A stretch of 64,000 nucleotides of DNA, from positions 179,307,849 to 179,371,848 of the forward strand of contig NC_081842.1 in NCBI RefSeq assembly GCF_963259705.1, read 5' to 3'. Made by a program: the position numbers and the translations under genes. The notes beneath the pieces are model-generated. The model was not told the origin of the DNA, made no database searches, and saw only the letters and a program-made list of their open reading frames with translations. The stretch comes from Myotis daubentonii. Taxonomy: Eukaryota > Chordata > Mammalia > Chiroptera > Vespertilionidae. This document shows, in pieces, positions 51,994 through 62,370 of the stretch (positions are counted from its first letter, which is position 1; each line of letters starts with the position of its first letter).

Positions 51994-52157
51994 TATATGG
52001 ATGAATAAAACCATTATGCAAATGTTATTTAAGTTAAAACAAAACAAAAAAAAAACACCTTTATTTCCAGTCCCTTACCCCCAAGGGCATGGAATAGGTG
52101 GGGAACGATTTGAGTGTGTTTTCTGAGTTAGTATATACACAAAAAATGTAGACACAT
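51994..52157 (+). repeat. Dispersed direct duplication, copy 2
   Basis: Pairs with 50898-51058. It differs by an A-rich insertion (AAAACAAAAAAAAAACACC) and scattered substitutions. Confidence 0.9.
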
Positions 52158-52174
52158 GCCAGGAATATCAAAGG

Positions 52175-52395
52175 TCAGCTGGTTATATGTTCTAAGCACC
52201 TTATGTGTATGAACTCATTTAATCCCACAACAGTCTTATAAGTGAGGTGGCTATGAGCATCCTTTTATCACAGATGTGGAAACAGAGAGGCCAGAAAGTC
52301 CCTGGAATCACAATGTGGAGAAGTGGTGGTGTGGGGATTTGAACCCAACGCAGAGCTTAAAGGCCTACAGACTTAACCACCTTATGTGCTGCTTG
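52175..52395 (-). repeat. MIR SINE
   Basis: 'GTATGAACTCATTTAATCCC', 'GATGTGGAAACAGAGAGGCC' and 'GTGGGGATTTGAACCCAACG'. Confidence 0.88.
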
Positions 52396-52664
52396 ACACT
52401 GTTTTTCTTTTTTATTAAGTCGCCTTGGTCCAAAGTCTCCCATATTTGATACAAAATTTTCATCAAAAAGTTGACTATAGTACACATGGGACCTCACTGT
52501 TATTTCTTAAAACTTCATGTGAATCTATAATTGTCTTAATAAAAAAATTCTTTTAAGAAGAGTTGACTAGTGTATAACCAATTTTTAATGTATGAATGAA
52601 TTAAAAATTAAGGTATAAAATGACTGATTTTTCAAGCTATTATCACTTTGTAAATGTTATATAT
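52396..52664. other. Unassigned AT-rich sequence
   Basis: Possible L2/L1 edge; nothing firm. Confidence 0.3.
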
Positions 52665-52838
52665 AGAATGTTTTTATTTATTTCAGAGAGATGTAGGGAG
52701 AGAGAGAGAGAGAGATAGAAACATTGACGGGCTGCCGTCTGCATGCTTCCTACTGGGGACTGATCCTGCAACCTGGGCATGTGCACCTCCTGGTGCATGG
52801 GACAAGCCTCAACCAACTGAGCCACACAGGATGGGGAA
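52665..52838 (-). mobile_element. Ves SINE, shortened
   Basis: 'CGGGCTGCCGTCTGCATGCT', 'TGCAACCTGGGCATGTGCAC' and 'CCTCAACCAACTGAGCCACA'. The core between the tRNA-like and AT-rich parts lacks about 30 bp relative to other copies. TSD not clear. Confidence 0.92.
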
Positions 52839-52899
52839 CCTTTTTTTTAATGGAATTATTCCAGCAGTTGGTTGTGGTAGGCATGAAAACGAGATGGGT

Positions 52900-53020
52900 T
52901 AAAGTCCTAGTCACATTCTGTCTTGGGGAAAAAGCCCCGTAACTTTTCTGAGCCTCAGTTTCCTAAATATGTAAAAGGTGATAGTGCTGCCTATGCCACA
53001 GCATTGTTAGGAAAAGGCAG
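52900..53020 (+). repeat. MIR SINE
   Basis: 'TTCTGAGCCTCAGTTTCCTA' and 'CTATGCCACAGCATTGTTAG'. Confidence 0.8.
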
Positions 53021-53639
53021 GTTTGAAGTCAAGTTAGTGTGAGTCCTAAATTGATTGCTCTTCCCCGCTAAGACACCCCGAGTGGAGACAATATGTGCCA
53101 CCTACAGGGAAGGGAGCCTAGGGGGCTTGTCTGCAGCCCCCTGCCTGTTACCCCTTCAGCCCTTTCTGCAAGTGGCCTGGGAATCCATGTTCTTCTGAAG
53201 GACCAGTTCTCAGATGGTCATGTCAACTTCACTGGGATTGAAGTCCATGCTCTACCCAGTTCAACTTGCTTCTCCTCCCCTTCCCAAATCACCTGGATTT
53301 GGAATCCAAAGATCTTTCTTTTAAGACTTGCTTTTGCTGTGTAGCTTCTGGTAAGCCCCCTCCCTAGCTGGGTCTTGGGAGTCCCATCCACAACAGGGTG
53401 CTTCTCATCTACAAGCTTCCCAAGGCCCCTCTCCTCTGATGGGCCTCCAGGGCATACATGGAATGAGAAAGGGCTCCTCCACCTGTCTGTGTCATCCCCA
53501 AGCTGCATTCTCTCACACTTCCCTATCCCCTTTAAAGATATGGGCCCAGGGGAGGGGAGAGGCACAGTTATGAGGCTGTAATGTCTGTGGAAGGGGCCTA
53601 GCTGGGCAGCCCAACCCTACTTGGTGTGAGCCTTCCGTC
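53021..53639. other. Unassigned non-coding sequence
   Basis: Frames at 53093-53581 run on both strands in different phases with no domain; no repeat recognised. Confidence 0.4.
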
Positions 53640-54320
53640 ATAGAGGCATGAGGCAGGCTCTCGCTATGGAAACCAAAATGCTATAATTGGAGGGACTCGG
53701 CGCTGCTAAACTGAACATTTTGTGAAATCAATTGAGAGAAAAATCAATATGGGATTTTTTTTCCCCCCCACCACGAAAAGACAAGATTTCCACACAATTA
53801 AGAATTGGGCTGCGGTTTCCACACTCTGCCTGTCATGTTCTCATGTTTCTGTGCCACTACTGTTCATCAGAAATAATTAAACATTTTCCCATGGGCAACA
53901 ATTACTTGCTTAAAATATTATGAGTAAGGAGAATACATTTATAATTACCTAACCTTTCTGAAGGTGAAAATATATATTATCCTTTGAAAGAACAGGAGAA
54001 GGAGTCCCGGATATGTCTGAGCACTGTGCTGTAGCTCTCCTGATTACACTAATTGCTGTAAGGAACGGAACAATACGTTTTTTACACACTCAGACCTTCT
54101 CTTTCATTTTATGTCACTTTTAGGCATCAAATGATGGTTCCTCTTTCTTGTTGTTTTTGTAAGTCATTAAATAGCCAGCCTGTAGCTATTAGGATTGCCA
54201 GACAGCATCTCGGAATTGCCCAGCGCTAGGAATAATGAGAGGGGCGAGCCTCTCTTCTCTTTGGAGTTGGTTACATTGTTAACCACATGCAGACGAACCA
54301 GGAGCCCAGTGTTTCATGCT
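53640..54320. promoter_or_regulatory. Candidate conserved non-coding element
   Basis: 680 bp without transposon motifs, AT-rich. Includes GCTATGGAAACCAAAATGCT (RFX-like half site), TCAGAAATAATTAAACATTT and CCCATGGGCAACAATTACTT (SOX-like ACAAT). Role inferred. Confidence 0.33.
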
Positions 54321-54345
54321 TCTGCTAGTTTCCTGATTTTGCCTT

Positions 54346-54347
<2 letters not shown>

Positions 54348-54378
<31 letters not shown>
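54348..54378. repeat. (CA)n microsatellite
   Basis: About fifteen CA units. Confidence 0.95.
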
Positions 54379-54380
<2 letters not shown>

Positions 54381-54394
54381 GAAAAACCAAAACA

Positions 54395-54640
54395 ATAATC
54401 ACAATAGTTAACAATTATTGAGTGGTTGCATACTGTTAGGCACTTCTAAATATGTTATGCATGCTACCTCATTTAATATTCAACAATTCCACGAGGCAGG
54501 TTACTGTGAACACTCCCATCTTACAAATGAGAGAACTGAGACCCGGAGATGTTAAGTAACTTTCCCAGGATTGCATAGTGAATAAGTGGTGAAGCTGGGG
54601 GTTGATTCAAAGTCTGCCCCTTTAACTGATATGCTGTCTC
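54395..54640 (-). repeat. MIR SINE, near full length
   Basis: 'TACTGTTAGGCACTTCTAAA', 'CATCTTACAAATGAGAGAAC' and 'GATGTTAAGTAACTTTCCCA'. Confidence 0.92.
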
Positions 54641-54806
54641 TCAGATTTCTCTATCAAGTCATGTTGGTCCAAGAGTTTCTGTTAAATGACACAGAATATA
54701 TTTTCTATATTTATCAAAAAGCTTACTGTAATTGTGTTTTTATGATAAAGTCCCTTTTTCCTAACTTGTTTGGCCTTGATGCTAGTTTTTAAGTCTACAA
54801 ACATGT

Positions 54807-54905
54807 AATAATAGTAATGGTAATAGTAATAGTAATCGTGATTGTAATCGTAATAGTAATCGTAATAGTAACCATAATAGTAGCAGTATTAATATTAGTA
54901 GTAGC
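54807..54905. repeat. Imperfect (TAATAG)n tandem repeat
   Basis: About sixteen trinucleotide-pair units (TAATAG, TAATCG, TAACCA variants). Confidence 0.9.
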
Positions 54906-55110
54906 AGTCACCACTCACTGAGTACATACCCTGGGATGAGCATTAACCTAGGATCACTCTGTGCCCCATACACATGATAATGATGCTCGGCAGACTCTAT
55001 CATTCTTGGTTTATACATGGAAAAACAGGCCTAGAAGCATTAGTGACGTGGCCAAAGTCACATGGCCTATAAATGGTAAAGCAGGGACTTCAGAGATATG
55101 CCCATCTCAT
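54906..55110 (-). repeat. MIR SINE
   Basis: 'GGAAAAACAGGCCTAGAAGC' and 'TGGCCAAAGTCACATGGCCT'. Confidence 0.8.
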
Positions 55111-55124
55111 GCAGCCAGCTTTAT

Positions 55125-55215
55125 CCCATGAGTTGTGTGCCAGGCACTGTCCTTGGCTCTGGTAATATATGGTGAATTAGACCTCATCCCTGCCGCCAGC
55201 CAGGAGCTCGGTTGG
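55125..55215 (-). repeat. L2 LINE fragment
   Basis: 'TGTGTGCCAGGCACTGTCCT' and 'GACCTCATCCCTGCCGCCAG'. Confidence 0.7.
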
Positions 55216-55489
55216 CTCATACATACACCAGGCTTTGGGGTCAGTAGTTGGTGTAACTACATGCCTTCTTTCCTCCAAAATGTTCTCTCCCTTATTTTAG
55301 GAAAACTGAGTCTTGGTAAGAATAGAAGGTCCTGCATTGGGCAGTGTTTGGGAAACCAACCAGAAGAAACCACTGAAAGCGGTTATGAAGAGAGCAGCTT
55401 GTTTCACTTAGTCACAAGTTCGAAGCCTGAGTCCCACACCACTCCTCTGGATTCCTCATTTCTCATGTTTAGTCTGCCATCCTGAGTCA

Positions 55490-55837
55490 TCCTCAAGTTC
55501 ACTTCCTCCTCTCTACCTTCATGGCCTCCCAGTCTCATCTTTTCTTTCAGAGGAGTTCTAAGATCCTCCTCCACTCTCTCCCGTTGGGGCTCTAGCCCAC
55601 ACACAGCCAACGTGATGAGCTTTCTCAAATAAACTCCAACCCTAGCCCTGGCCTTGCTGCAGCAAACCTGGATTCATGAGGCTCAGCCCTTTTCCAGTGG
55701 CCTTTCTGGCCCACACCTCCTGTCCTCTCCCACCGCTTCCTGCCTCAGACTCCACAGCCCCACAATGCATATCTACAATGCCTTGGCCTGTGTGTTAGCT
55801 CTTCCGATTTCTGCAGCTCAGGAACACTATTCTACAC
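55490..55837 (+). repeat. L2-like LINE fragment
   Basis: C/T-rich L2-type text with 'TGGCCTTGCTGCAGCAAACC' and 'CAGTGGCCTTTCTGGCCCAC'. Assignment tentative. Confidence 0.45.
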
Positions 55838-56010
55838 CAGCGTTTCTCAATCTTTAAAGTTTGCTTAAAAGAATTACCTGGGGATCTTGTTAAAATGCAG
55901 GTCTTGATGCAGTAGGTCTGGGGTAGGGCCTGACATTCTGCATTGCTATCAAGCCCCCAAATGACTCTGACAATGCTTCTGCAGGGACCACACTTTGAAT
56001 AGCAAGATCT
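55838..56010 (+). repeat. MER5-like hAT-Charlie relic
   Basis: 'CAGCGTTTCTCAATCTTTAA', 'ATTACCTGGGGATCTTGTTA' and 'CCACACTTTGAATAGCAAGA'. Confidence 0.85.
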
Positions 56011-56124
56011 GCTTTCAACTATGGTGGAAACCTCCCCTGAATAACCTCCCCTCACCTTCTTCCCTCGCCTCCCCACCCTAATAAATTAGGTAGAGCTGAT
56101 AGCCTTTGCTTGCAATCAGATGAT

Positions 56125-56345
56125 AATAGTAGCAATTGATACTTACTAAGTACTCACCTTGAACCACACACTGTTCAGAGTGCTTTACATTGATTAACTC
56201 GTTTAATCAGCACAACAACCCTACAAAGTAGTGTTATCACTTTTATTCTGTAGATGGGAAAATGAAGCACAAAGAAGTTAAATACCTCACCCAGGGTCAC
56301 ACAGCTGGGAAAGAGTGGAGGTTGGCTTTCACTCCGGCCCTTGGT
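56125..56345 (-). repeat. MIR SINE, near full length
   Basis: 'GAGTGCTTTACATTGATTAA', 'AGATGGGAAAATGAAGCACA' and 'CCCAGGGTCACACAGCTGGG'. Confidence 0.93.
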
Positions 56346-56349
56346 CTCT

Positions 56350-56610
56350 GGAGTCCAGGCTATTTTCACCTTGACTCTATGCTATTCTCAGCGATGCCCA
56401 ACCCACAGTCCTGCCTGCACTGCCTCAGCTCCTTTGCTTTCCTATTCCAATGCACAACCAATATTACACGTTGTTTACTTGCTTTTCCCTCTCATTAGAT
56501 GGTAAATTCCTTAACACTGGGACCTTTTCTGGTGTAATTCTGAATCCTAGGCACCCTGGCAATTCCTGGCATATAGTAGATGTTAATTACATGCTTCCAA
56601 ACTACTGCAC
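56350..56610 (+). repeat. L2 LINE 3' fragment
   Basis: 'TAAATTCCTTAACACTGGGA' and 'CTGGCATATAGTAGATGTTA'. Confidence 0.65.
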
Positions 56611-56994
56611 TTCATAAGCATTCATAGAACTTACCAACTTTCCCATCCCTCTCTGACGGAGATTACTTTATGGCAGTGGTATCACCCTCTCAGAGGCTGG
56701 GGGAGGGAGTGTGTGTCCATGGTTGCTGTCCAGCTTTCCTCCCCCGCGCCCCCATCAGGCCAGCTCTGTCTCCCATGGCAAGATCCTCAGGGCGGCACCA
56801 CCACTGCTATAATTACCACTTATCCTCTTCTCCCCATCAGGAGATCCACCCCATTCTTCCTGCTTTCTCTCTTTATTTGGGGGGGGGGGTGTCTGCTTTT
56901 CTAGTTGTTGCTCCCACACTTTTTTAGCCTTCTTATGAAAGGAAAGGCTACCCGATTTTTAAGACTATCAACCAATCAGAACATTTCTTTACTC
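56611..56994. other. Unassigned sequence with poly-G tract
   Basis: A ten-plus G run at about 56879-56889; overlapping frames lack domains. Confidence 0.4.
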
Positions 56995-57200
56995 CAGTGA
57001 TTTCCGGCCCCCCCCCCCCCCCCCCCCCCCCGCCAACCCAGGCTACACATTGCAATAGCCTGGAGAGCCTGTAAAAACTTTCCAGTGTACAGTCTCCACC
57101 CCCAGAGGCTGTGACTCACTCGGTCTGGTAGAGCCCAAATTTCAGTGGCTTGTGGTGTTCCCCTGGTGATGCTCACATGCAGTTTGAGAATCACAGCTTC
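56995..57200 (+). repeat. MER5-like relic containing a poly-C tract
   Basis: Starts CAGTGATTTCCGG, then 24 consecutive C (57008-57031), then 'AGGCTACACATTGCAATAGC', 'GAGGCTGTGACTCACTCGGT' and 'CACATGCAGTTTGAGAATCA'. Confidence 0.82.
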
Positions 57201-57714
57201 ATTACAGGGCAGAGCACTTCGTGTACTCACGATAGCTGTGCAACCTGCTCACAGGCCTGTCCATGCTCCCCTGTCTAACCGTCCTGAGCTACTCCACAAG
57301 CCTGTGATGGCAGAAGGCTGGTCGCTTGATGGCCACCAAGACTTTGCTGTCATCAAGTTTATTGAGATAGTCCCTGGCTTGTTACACTGTTGTCTTGTTC
57401 ATAAGAATTATGTTTCAGCCCTCCCGACATCTAATTTCGCAAATCAGTGTCAGGTATAGGAAAGACCCTGTCACTTGAGAGCAGTACACCCAGTAATTGT
57501 AAAGGTCAAAGACCCACATGGAAATTAGCTTTCTGCTATTGAAACACATTGAGTTAAACACACAACAGAAAATGTGACCTTATGGCATGCTGGCTATTTA
57601 TGTATGTATAAATTAGCCCATTAGATCTACTGAGAACCAATATCCTAGCACTACTCACTTATTATCATGGTAGTATGGCAGGATAAAAGCTGAAAGGTGT
57701 TCTAAGACATTGTC
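57201..57714. other. Unassigned non-coding sequence
   Basis: No repeat recognised. The 104-codon frame at 57145-57459 starts inside the MER5 relic and has no domain. Confidence 0.4.
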
Positions 57715-57870
57715 ATAGTAGCTCTCATTTATGACGTGTCTACTTGATGACAGGCACATTAGTTAGTTCACCTCAAATCCTCACAACAACCTTGCAAGAA
57801 GGGAACAGTTACTAGGATTCCATGCCAGAATGTCTGACTCAAACACTCCCAACTCTATGCTGCATACTCC
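57715..57870 (-). repeat. MIR SINE fragment
   Basis: 'TACTTGATGACAGGCACATT' and 'ATCCTCACAACAACCTTGCA'. Confidence 0.75.
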
Positions 57871-57949
57871 TTATCATCAGTGACAGCAATGTCCAGGGAG
57901 CATGCTCCATGTGACTGGACACCCGGGAGCAGGGCCGCCCTCCCCGCCC

Positions 57950-59440
57950 TGAGTTAGATGAATCGCACTGATTATTATTTTCTTTTCAAAGAGTGTTGCT
58001 GACTTAATAAGTGAAATATGATGGCTCATGTTAATTCTTTCAGATGTCGGTTCTGATTAATTTCTTTATTTTTGAACGATCTGACTCAAGTGCATTATAT
58101 TGGGAGTAATTAAAACACAAAGATGGGTTTGTTTGTTTCTTTGAACTATTAAGTGTGTGTGTGTGTGGGGGGGAGAGTCATAAGCTTGTGAGCACTGATT
58201 TTAGTGTTTATAAACCTATCAGTTATCAAGGTAGAGAAATACAAATTCCCAGTCACCAACATCAAAAAATTACAAAGCATGTTTTGTTTCTTTTTTTTCC
58301 AGTTGATCAAAATTATGTCTCCTAACTGTTCTGTGTCTGGAACTAAAGCTGAGCTCACTTAGCAAAATGTCTGTTTAGATAAATTGGGAACAAAAAGACC
58401 AAAACTAATGACTTCCACAGAGGAAGGTGCCCTGGGAAATATAATATAGACTAGCGGAATCCGGGGCCTATTTGCTATGATTCTGTGTACCCGTCTGATG
58501 GGGAGCATGAATAGTTTTCTTTACACAAAGGGACTCAGGGAACGGTGAATCAGGGAATAATTGACTTGTCTTGGTATGTTTGTGAATGTGCATTTTTATC
58601 TGATGGCAAATATGCTGTTGGCCTTTGAGTCAGTCACCCACCATAAAATTTCCTCCGCCTCACATGCACCAAGATAGTGTGCCCATACCCTCCCCCCAAG
58701 AAAACATTTCAAATTAGCATTAATCAGCCAATGTCCTATTTGGGGGCCAGGCAGTGAAAGCCACCTACTGCAGCTGAATGCCATTCAGCGGGCAAGAAGT
58801 GATTTGCAATATAATTTAAATGAAGAGTTGGCTTCCTTTCCCATTTAGAACACACCAGTATGGAAACCTGATTGTCAGACACTCTGGTGATGTGCATCAA
58901 CTTGGCTATTCACTCAGAAAATGAAGTTTCCGGAGACACCGCACATTTAATTTATTTCCCTTTTCCCTATGAAGTTAAGTTCAGCTTGTTAAATACAATG
59001 ACTATCCAAACCACAGAAAAACCAATACCATTAATTTTAATGCTCATAGCATAATGGAAAGAGATTATATTTGTTTGGGAGTTTTTCCCCCTTTTAGTAG
59101 AATGTTTACTTGCCCCTCTCCTTAGGAGTTAATTATTATTTTCCTTCCACACGCTCTGCTTCTATCTGAGCAGCCAGTGTGCTTGTTAGTGTCTTCAGAT
59201 GATGAACTGCTGGTGATTCTATACTTCTGCAATGTTGATCACTAAAACATCAATAGTTTGGCAGTGTGGCCTGTGTATGTGTGGCTGATAGCAATGCCTT
59301 GGGTCCCTGACAGTACCCTCTCCTCTATTTTTATAAAACATTTAGTTTTAGTAGAGTTTCTTTTCTAAGCTTTGGGAGACTGAATGACTTTTCAGTGAAT
59401 TATATAGTAGTGAGAATTGGTACTTTTTCCTATCTAATCA
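57950..59440. promoter_or_regulatory. Repeat-poor AT-rich block, candidate regulatory sequence
   Basis: About 1.5 kb with no transposon motif, the longest such stretch after 40-41 kb. Words include GTTCTGATTAATTTCTTTAT, AAATTAGCATTAATCAGCC and TAGGAGTTAATTATTATTTT. It contains a short GT/G tract at 58152-58173. Regulatory role is inference; possibly several elements. Confidence 0.3.
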
Positions 59441-59460
59441 TTTTAGTATTTATTAATTAA

Positions 59461-59779
59461 CTAGAGGCCCAGTGCATGAAATTTGTGCATTTGGGGGGTT
59501 CTCTCAGCCTGGCCTGCACCCTCTCGCAGTTTGGGAGCCCTTGGGGGATGTCCGATTGACAGCGTAGGTCTGCTCCCCGCAGTAGGACATCCTTAGCGCT
59601 GCTGTGGAGGCCAGGGCTTCTGGCTGAGCAGCACTTCCCTTGTGAGAGTACACTGTGCACCAGGGGGCAGCTCCTGCATTGAGTGTCTCTCCCCACTGGT
59701 GGTCAGTGGGCATCGCATCGTAGTAACAGGTTGTTCTGTCGTTTGGTCAATTTGCATATTAGCCCTTTATTATATAGGA
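59461..59779 (-). mobile_element. Helibat-type non-autonomous Helitron (319 bp)
   Basis: Plus strand opens CTAGAGGCCC after host A and closes AGCCCTTTATTATATAGGA before host T. The terminal hairpin is decayed (GTGCATGAAATTTGTGCAT). 'GGTCAATTTGCATATTAGCC' is the reversed 5' region. The body shares modules with 29538-30007. Confidence 0.95.
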
Positions 59780-59787
59780 TTTATTTT

Positions 59788-60004
59788 TAAAAGAATAGTT
59801 GATTGATTTTTAGAGAGAGAGAAAGGGTGAGGGAGAGAGCAACATCAATGTGAGAACAAAACATCGATTGGCCGTCTCCTGCAAGCCCCTTACTGGGGAT
59901 GGAGCCCACAACCTGGGCATGTGCCCTTACAGGAATTGAACTGGCAACGTACTGGTGCATGGGATGAAGCCCAACCAACTTAGCCACACAGGACAGGGGT
60001 GGGT
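59788..60004 (-). mobile_element. Ves SINE abutting the Helitron
   Basis: 'GATTGGCCGTCTCCTGCAAG', 'CAACCTGGGCATGTGCCCTT' and 'GCCCAACCAACTTAGCCACA'. TSD ATTTATTTT (59779-59787 and 60005-60013); its first base is the last base of the Helitron. Confidence 0.95.
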
Positions 60005-60013
60005 ATTTATTTT

Positions 60014-60385
60014 AAAACATCTATTTATTCACTTAACAGGCACATAATGAGCATCCAGCTTCTGGTAGCTAGCAGTGTGCTAAAGTATTAGGGATTAAAC
60101 ATAAACAAGACATCATCCATCCTCAGGGAGCTCATAATTCTGAGCAGGAGTTATAACAAGGAATTGCAGCACAGTGAGGTAAATGGTACAAGAGAATTGG
60201 GCATAAAGTAATAGAGGAGGCAAAAGAAGGAGTGCTCCCTAGCAAGGGGGCAGAAGATGCTGGAGGTAGATCCCAGAGACTTAGAGCTTATGTTCTTCAA
60301 GTTGGCAGTGAAGTTATGGGTGAAGGTGGGAAAAAGTGGCACAGGCGGAGAGAATAGGGATGCAAAATTATGAAGCAAGCATTTT
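60014..60385 (-). repeat. L2 LINE fragment
   Basis: 'ATTTATTCACTTAACAGGCA', 'CATCCTCAGGGAGCTCATAA' and 'AACAAGGAATTGCAGCACAG'. Confidence 0.75.
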
Positions 60386-60404
60386 GTCAGAAACCTATAT
60401 AGCT

Positions 60405-60640
60405 ATTTAAATAATAACATAAGCTGACATTTAAATGCTCACCATTTGCCACACTTTGTTTCAAATTCTTGTATCTACAAACTCAGTTAAACCTTATAAT
60501 GGCTATTCAAAGTAGGTATTATTAACATCCCCTTCTCCAAATTAAAACTGATGCCTGGAGATGTTCAGTAACTTGCTGAATATGACACAGCAGTAGGACC
60601 AAGACTGGAACCCAGGTCCTTTGGATTCTAAACATACATC
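60405..60640 (-). repeat. MIR SINE
   Basis: 'CTCAGTTAAACCTTATAATG', 'AGATGTTCAGTAACTTGCTG' and 'CAAGACTGGAACCCAGGTCC'. Confidence 0.88.
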
Positions 60641-60734
60641 TTTAAATATTTTGCACAGATTCTCTTTGCCCTTTTGAGCCTTCAGTCCAGCTGTGCAGAA
60701 AAGACCTACAAATATGACCAACATTCATGACTAT

Positions 60735-60865
60735 GTCTAAGGGGATAATAACAATGCCTATCACAAGTGGAGAGGATTAACTGAAGTAGAAATATATAAA
60801 GTGTTATAAACAGTACCTGGTATGCACTAAAGCCCTTGTTAACTACTTGTATTATGATTATTAAT
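60735..60865 (+). repeat. MIR SINE fragment
   Basis: 'GATAATAACAATGCCTATCA' and 'TACCTGGTATGCACTAAAGC'. Confidence 0.75.
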
Positions 60866-61006
60866 ATCTTAAAAGTAGTAGAGTTTTATGGTACTTAGGA
60901 ATTCAAACCACTTAGGGGTAGGTTTGCAAAGGGCATTGGTGAATACGCGCTCTTTGTAATTGGTGGCATCTGATGCAGGCCTAGCTGGCATAATAGTGGA
61001 ATTCTT

Positions 61007-61026
61007 TTTTATTTTCTTTTTTAAAT

Positions 61027-61086
<60 letters not shown>

Positions 61087-61207
61087 TCGATGTGAGAGAG
61101 AAACATTGATTAGTTGTCTCTCACATGTGCCCTAAGGCGGGATTAAACTCGCCACCTTTTGCTGTACAGAATGGTGCTCCAACCAAATGAGCCACACACA
61201 CCAGTGC
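61007..61207 (-). mobile_element. Ves SINE with (GA)26 expansion
   Basis: 'GTGAGAGAGAAACATTGATT', 'GGATTAAACTCGCCACCTTT' and 'CTCCAACCAAATGAGCCACA'. TSD AATAGT(G/A)GAATTCTT (60992-61006 and 61208-61222). A pure (GA)26 tract is at 61031-61082. Confidence 0.95.
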
Positions 61208-61429
61208 AATAGTAGAATTCTTAAAGATAGGACTTGGGAGCGAGTATTTCAGCAAGGACTGCAAAATTCCATCATGTTTAAGAAAAGGAAATACACTAAG
61301 TTGATGAAAGCAGAAGGTCTGTAAAGAGAAGCAAGGAGGAATAAGGTCAAATAGTAGGTAGAAATTGTTTGCAACTAATGATATTTATTACATAGTTGTC
61401 ATAAAAATCTTTCTGGGCTTATAGGCGCA

Positions 61430-61565
61430 TTTATTTTTTTCATTTGAAAAAGAGCGAGTTTCAGGAAAGGTACATAACTTACTTAAGGTCATCCAGCTAA
61501 AGAGTGGTAGAACTTGGATTTGAACCCCATGTATGGTACTTAATGTGCCACATTCACTTGACTGT
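61430..61565 (-). repeat. MIR SINE
   Basis: 'ACTTACTTAAGGTCATCCAG' and 'TAGAACTTGGATTTGAACCC'. Confidence 0.82.
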
Positions 61566-61864
61566 AGCACACACTCAGTTTCAAAGTTTTAACCACTCTA
61601 ATTCATCATGAACGGGTATAGAATGATTTTCACAGTGAAAGAGATAAGAAAAAATAAGAAAAATGTGTCAACGTGTTCTTAGAGTGCTCCTTATCAATCA
61701 CTATAGCCCAACATTTCCCCAGTTAATAGCCTGTGTCTACTTTCATTAAGTGGAAAGAACTGGTCTCTCTGATTTCCTGCATACACGCCCCACCTCAACT
61801 CTCCTATTTGTGTACCTGTTATAACACATACCATAGATGACATCCAACCTTCTGGAAAAAGAGC
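61566..61864. other. Unassigned sequence
   Basis: Nothing recognised. Confidence 0.35.
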
Positions 61865-62112
61865 TATAGGTTAAGAGTTTGGGCTACAAAGAACTGCTCA
61901 GTGCCAGTGTTGGAATCCCAGCTCTGTCATTCATAGCTTTGGCCATGAACAAGATTCTTAAGTTCTCTGTTGCTATTTCCTTATCTGTTTAATGATGATA
62001 ATAATATATCAGTGAGTTGCTGCTAGGAATAAATGAATTAATATATAGAGAGAGACTAAAAACTGTACCTAAACTGCTGTGATCATTCATTAAATATTAG
62101 CACTATGATTGC
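61865..62112 (+). repeat. MIR SINE, near full length
   Basis: 'GGTTAAGAGTTTGGGCTACA', 'TTGGAATCCCAGCTCTGTCA', 'AATGATGATAATAATATATC' and 'ATCATTCATTAAATATTAGC'. Confidence 0.9.
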
Positions 62113-62144
62113 CGTTTGTATGCCTTATATCTCATGTCTCTTTA

Positions 62145-62370
62145 AATAAAAAACTGTGATTGGCTCTGTTGGTGAGGGCATGGGAAAGTTATCCTTTCAT
62201 ATATTGCTGTAGATAGTGTTAAATTTTACAACCTTTATAAATGGTAATTTGACAGTACCTATCAAAATTTAAAAGATGTTTCTTTTACCCAATAATTCTC
62301 CTTCTAGGTATTTATCCTACAGATAGATTCACTCAAGGAAAAAATGTATAATTTGTACCTGTTGAATTTT
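62145..62370 (+). repeat. L1M LINE fragment
   Basis: 'GTTGGTGAGGGCATGGGAAA', 'GTAATTTGACAGTACCTATC' and 'GGTATTTATCCTACAGATAG'. Confidence 0.85.
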
